Part shown: positions 61,153-64,000 of the stretch, in pieces
How positions within the stretch are numbered: position 1 is the first letter of the stretch
Layout of the letters: each line of letters begins with the position of its first letter
From: Paraburkholderia fungorum
Lineage (GTDB): Bacteria; Pseudomonadota; Gammaproteobacteria; Burkholderiales; Burkholderiaceae
Direction of reading: 5' to 3'
Length of the DNA: 64,000 nt
Assembly (NCBI RefSeq): GCF_900099835.1
Contig: NZ_FNKP01000002.1
Location: 310,001 to 374,000, forward strand
The notes under the pieces: generated by a model
The model's database searches: none
Told to the model about the DNA's origin: nothing
What the model saw: only the letters and a program-made list of their open reading frames with translations
Position numbers and translations under genes: made by a program

Positions 61153-62415
61153 TCAGTCGGGATGCCGCAGCGCGACTTCGCGCGTCGCCGACGGCACTCC
61201 CGTTTGCGTTTCGGCGCGGCACGCGTGCCTCACCGAGCGGCTGAAAATCAGCCACAGTGCGAGCGATCCCAGCGAAACCGCGCCGAGTGCGACGAAGGCG
61301 GTCGCGTAGCCGAATCGCTGCGCCAGCACGCCGCCCAACGCGGGGCTGAGCGCCGCGCCGATCCCCGTGACCGTCATCACGGCACCCAGGCCGACGTTCA
61401 CCCGGCCGGTGCCCTGCAACAGCCGCACGACCAGCGCCGGCACGGCGACGCTTTGCAGTCCCGCCGCGATGCCGTCGAGAATCTGCACCGGCCACACGCC
61501 CCACGCGCTCATCAGTGCAGCCGCGACCATCCCGCGAATCGGCATCGCCAGATAGGTGATGAAGATCGTCGTCCAGTAACCGCGCCATTGAATCAGGCGG
61601 GGCGCCAGCCACGCCGCGCCGATCATCACCAGTTGCGCAATCACGATCGTTTCGGCGGTGAACGCGCTCGGGTCGCCCTGATGAGCGGTGACGACAGCCA
61701 TGCCGTAGAGCGGCAGCATCGCCGCGTTGCCGAGATGGAACAGCGCCAGCGACGCGGCCAGCAGCAACAACGGCCGGTTCCCGAGCACGATGCGCAGGCC
61801 ACCGGGTCGTTGAGCGTCTGCAGCATTGTCAGCGGATGGCGGCGCGAGTCCGCGAGCGCTGTCGTGGTCGATCGCGCGGGCCGGGATCATCAGGACCGTG
61901 AGCACGGTCAGCGCGCCGAAAAGCGCGGCGAGCGCGAACACCGCGCCGAATCCGAAGCGCCAGCCGAGCCAGCCGGAAAGCGCCGCGCCCGTGACGTTGC
62001 CGGCGTGATTGGCCATCTGATTGCGGCCGAACTGCCGGTCGAAACCTCGCTGACGCACTATCCCCAGCGTGATCCCGGCCACCGCAGGACCGAGCGCCGC
62101 GCCGGTGACCGCGCCCGCAACCTGCGACGCGGCGATCATCCAGTAGCCGTGCGAGACCCACAGCGCGAGCGACGCGAACGTGGTCATCAACCCGGCTGCG
62201 ACGACGACGGCCCGCTTATGCCTGGTGGCATCGACCAGCGCGCCGGACGGGGCCGTCGCGATCATGCCCGCGATTCCGCCGAGCATCATGACGGAGCCGA
62301 TGGCGTCGGCGGCCCATCCGCGAGATAGAAGGAATACGCCAATGAACGGTCCGAGACCCGCCTGGACGTCGGCCATGAAGAAGTTGAGCGCCTCGAGCGC
62401 GCGAGTGGATTTCAC
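61153..62415 (-). CDS. MFS transporter
   Basis: A 420-residue major facilitator with about 12 membrane segments. It starts with GTG 62415 (read MKSTRALEALNFFMADVQAG). GALVDATRHKRAVVVAAG between TM2 and TM3 is the A-motif-like loop. The central loop at about 180-210 (SARGLAPPSADNAADAQRPG) separates the halves. Substrate unknown; the sequence style is that of drug or metabolite efflux permeases. Divergent from the flavin reductase-like gene. Confidence 0.88.
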   Translation of the reverse strand: MKSTRALEALNFFMADVQAGLGPFIGVFLLSRGWAADAIGSVMMLGGIAGMIATAPSGALVDATRHKRAVVVAAGLMTTFASLALWVSHGYWMIAASQVAGAVTGAALGPAVAGITLGIVRQRGFDRQFGRNQMANHAGNVTGAALSGWLGWRFGFGAVFALAALFGALTVLTVLMIPARAIDHDSARGLAPPSADNAADAQRPGGLRIVLGNRPLLLLAASLALFHLGNAAMLPLYGMAVVTAHQGDPSAFTAETIVIAQLVMIGAAWLAPRLIQWRGYWTTIFITYLAMPIRGMVAAALMSAWGVWPVQILDGIAAGLQSVAVPALVVRLLQGTGRVNVGLGAVMTVTGIGAALSPALGGVLAQRFGYATAFVALGAVSLGSLALWLIFSRSVRHACRAETQTGVPSATREVALRHPD

Positions 62416-62731
62416 GGCGGGGAGCCTGTCGCGGGGTCAGGGAAATTGTCCACGCGGATCGGGCGCCGGGCGGTTGCGCGAATCATGCAATCTGGTTTCT
62501 GGATGCGACGCTATACCGATTTCGAGCCGGTGCATGGTGCAAATCCTCCCGTCAACGCAACGTGCAAAACGACGTTGCGGCCGCGCTGAGTGCCGTAGCA
62601 GTTCTCAGCAAGCGGTGTGCCTTGCGTGGACGTGGTTCAGCATCAGGTTGCGGGTCCGGGAGTTGCATGGAAAGGTGCCGATGCGAAGCGGGTTCCATCG
62701 TTCTTATTGCCCATCACGTGAGCTTTCAACC
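62416..62731. promoter_or_regulatory. Divergent region between MFS and flavin reductase-like genes
   Basis: About 315 bp with no gene seen; both promoters must lie here. No clear operator palindrome noticed. Confidence 0.35.
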
Positions 62732-63292
62732 ATGCCCCAGACCTCGACCAAACAGAACCTTCCCGTCGAACGCGTACGCCGCTATCTCGAACCTGGCCCG
62801 ATCGTGCTTGTGTCGTCCCGCTGGCGCGACAGCACCAACATCATGACGATGGGCTGGCATCTGGTGATGGAGTTTTCGCCGTCGCTCGTAGGCTGTGTGA
62901 TCGCCGCAGGCAACCATAGCTTCGAGATGATTCGTCAAAGCCGCGAATGCGTCATCAATCTGCCGACCACGCATCTGACCGATACCGTCGTGAAGATCGG
63001 CAATACATCGGGGGCGGAGATCGACAAATTCGCGGAATTCGGGCTGACGGCGCTCGACGCCGACGGTGTGAGTGCGCCGCTGATCGCCGAGTGTCACGGC
63101 AATTTCGCGTGCCGCCTTTACGACGATGCGTTGATCGACAAATACAATTTCTTCGTTTTCGAAGTCGTGAGCGCGCAGGTCGCCATGCGGCCGGATCTCC
63201 CGGAAACGATCCACTACACCGGGGACGGCGTCTTTACGGTGTCCGGCAAAACCATCAGCCGCCGACACCTGTTTCGCCCCGGCATGCTGTGA
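62732..63292 (+). CDS. Flavin reductase-like (FMN-binding split barrel) protein
   Basis: A 186-residue protein of the flavin reductase/FlaRed family. ATG 62732 (MPQTSTKQNLPVERVRRYLE). Family blocks are PGPIVLVSSRWRDSTNIMTM, VIAAGNHSFEMIRQSRECVI with NLPT, and LIAECHGNFACRLYDD. These proteins bind FMN and either reduce flavin with NAD(P)H or act as flavin-dependent oxidoreductases. The long frame upstream of the ATG overlaps the divergent MFS gene and is not used. Confidence 0.88.
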   Translation: MPQTSTKQNLPVERVRRYLEPGPIVLVSSRWRDSTNIMTMGWHLVMEFSPSLVGCVIAAGNHSFEMIRQSRECVINLPTTHLTDTVVKIGNTSGAEIDKFAEFGLTALDADGVSAPLIAECHGNFACRLYDDALIDKYNFFVFEVVSAQVAMRPDLPETIHYTGDGVFTVSGKTISRRHLFRPGML

Positions 63293-63398
63293 AAGCGCGG
63301 CGATTCGACGATGGGGCAACGAGCGAGGGGGGATTGTCGGCGCGAGTCGAAACCGTGAAGGGCAGAGCCTTCAGGTGATTCACGCGTTGGTGCAGGGT

Positions 63399-63433
63399 AA
63401 AACAAATACGGCGGCTGCATTGCGCAACCGCCG
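63399..63433 (-). terminator. Rho-independent terminator of the small gene at 63452
   Basis: On the minus strand CGGCGG, loop, CCGCCG, followed by TATTTGTTTT, beginning about 20 bp after the stop of the 44-residue gene. Confidence 0.7.
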
Positions 63434-63451
63434 ATCAGCCAGCGACGATAC

Positions 63452-63586
63452 TCAGAACAGATCGCGGCGCGACTCGGCGACCATTTCGCAGGTACGCAGG
63501 TGCAATTGCCACGCGTGAGCGCATTGAGCGCGGAAACGTGCAAACCAGTTCGATTGGGTCAGAAGTGCGGCGACGGCGCTGCTCAT
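63452..63586 (-). CDS. Small conserved-looking protein, 44 aa
   Basis: ATG 63586 to TGA: MSSAVAALLTQSNWFARFRA followed by QCAHAWQLHLRTCEMVAESR and RDLF. The composition (two Trp, two Cys, basic amphipathic helix) is unlike a chance frame, and a clean terminator follows at 63399-63433. The ribosome site is weak (GAGAG). No known family assigned. It is too short for usual gene callers. Confidence 0.55.
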   Translation of the reverse strand: MSSAVAALLTQSNWFARFRAQCAHAWQLHLRTCEMVAESRRDLF

Positions 63587-63763
63587 GGTGGTATCTCTCG
63601 GGTAATTGCCTAGGTATTAACCCGGATTATACATTCGCCATGCTGCGACGCAACGAAAACAAAAATACCGGATCGATCAGGAGCGGTCGCAGCGTGACGC
63701 AAAAACAACGGGCGGCAGGCGTGCGCGATGGCACCGGGCGACAACAGCCACGGCGAAGGTGCG

Positions 63764-64000
63764 TCAGACTTGGGACACGTCGTTGTCGTCCGGATGATGC
63801 GAGGAACCGTGCGCCAGCGAACCTGCGCCTCCCATGCCACCGCCACCGCCACCGCCACCTCCCATGCCTCCACCCCCGCCGCCCGTTTTTCCACCTTCGC
63901 CGCCTCCACCCCCGCCGTCTTTCCCTTTCGCGCCGCCGGAAGGTCGCGCGGGACCCTGAGCCGGAATCGGCATGCCACGCGGAACCGGATCGAGATCGAG
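63764..64000 (-). CDS. Glycine-rich protein, 3' part only
   Basis: The frame is open to the right window edge, so the start may lie outside; an internal ATG at 63973 is the alternative. The visible end reads LDLDPVPRGMPIPAQGPARP, then Lys/Gly blocks, long Gly runs broken by Met (GGMGGGG) and an acidic/His tail HHPDDNDVSQV. The Gly part is encoded by GCCACC-type hexanucleotide repeats at about 63838-63865. Function not known. Confidence 0.55.
   Translation of the reverse strand, partial: LDLDPVPRGMPIPAQGPARPSGGAKGKDGGGGGGEGGKTGGGGGGMGGGGGGGGGMGGAGSLAHGSSHHPDDNDVSQV

Noticed and set aside
61147..62328. A 393-codon plus-strand frame over the MFS gene
   Set aside because: Translation is Arg/Gln/His-rich low complexity; the minus strand has a normal 12-segment transporter.

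Overview
The window is a high-GC chromosomal segment that reads as a Burkholderiaceae genome, most likely Paraburkholderia, Caballeronia or Burkholderia. The indicators are trimeric autotransporter adhesins with the extended signal peptide (ESPR), several DUF2827 genes, a DUF4148 gene, and dense LysR/TetR/GntR regulation of small catabolic operons. Genus is inferred from gene content only. No rRNA, tRNA, CRISPR array, insertion sequence or prophage was seen.

Region 1 (1-23159) is a surface-adhesin locus. Two divergent trimeric autotransporter genes (the left one cut by the window edge) face away from a 1.3 kb spacer and share near-identical 5' ends, forming a large inverted repeat. The complete adhesin has a 672-residue stalk built of 14 tandem units (usually 46 residues). 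Behind it lie three paralogous DUF2827 genes that look like GT-B glycosyltransferases, with a small secreted four-cysteine protein among them. Then come an RcsB-type response regulator and two hybrid kinases whose cytoplasmic halves (about 705 residues) differ at only about nine positions while their periplasmic sensors differ. I read this as an adhesin plus modification plus two-input phosphorelay module.

Region 2 (23363-30773) is a sugar-acid operon: a FadR-type GntR repressor diverges from an L-galactonate dehydrogenase, tagaturonate reductase, MFS transporter, altronate dehydratase and an FMN-dependent 2-hydroxyacid dehydrogenase. The first enzymes match the L-galactonate -> tagaturonate -> altronate -> KDG route. 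A palindrome overlaps the -35 box of the operon promoter.

Region 3 (30897-44115) holds a class V aminotransferase, a WYL regulator with a VOC protein, a LysR gene divergent from an enoyl-CoA hydratase and alpha/beta hydrolases, a LytS/LytTR two-component pair, a DUF4148 protein, further hydrolases and an ABC exporter.

Region 4 (44640-56356) has a GGDEF/EAL protein, a small exported protein, a semialdehyde dehydrogenase with an XRE regulator, and an electrophile-response cluster: a NemR-like regulator, a DJ-1/PfpI gene broken by a frameshift, an Old Yellow Enzyme and an SDR, with two identical 15-bp operators. An SDR/NmrA pair with a divergent-facing TetR gene follows.

Region 5 (56642-64000) carries a soluble GAF-PAS-PAS hybrid kinase, a PAS-LuxR regulator, a degenerate receiver, an MFS transporter, a flavin reductase-like protein, a 44-residue small gene with its own terminator, and the 3' part of a glycine-rich protein running off the right edge.
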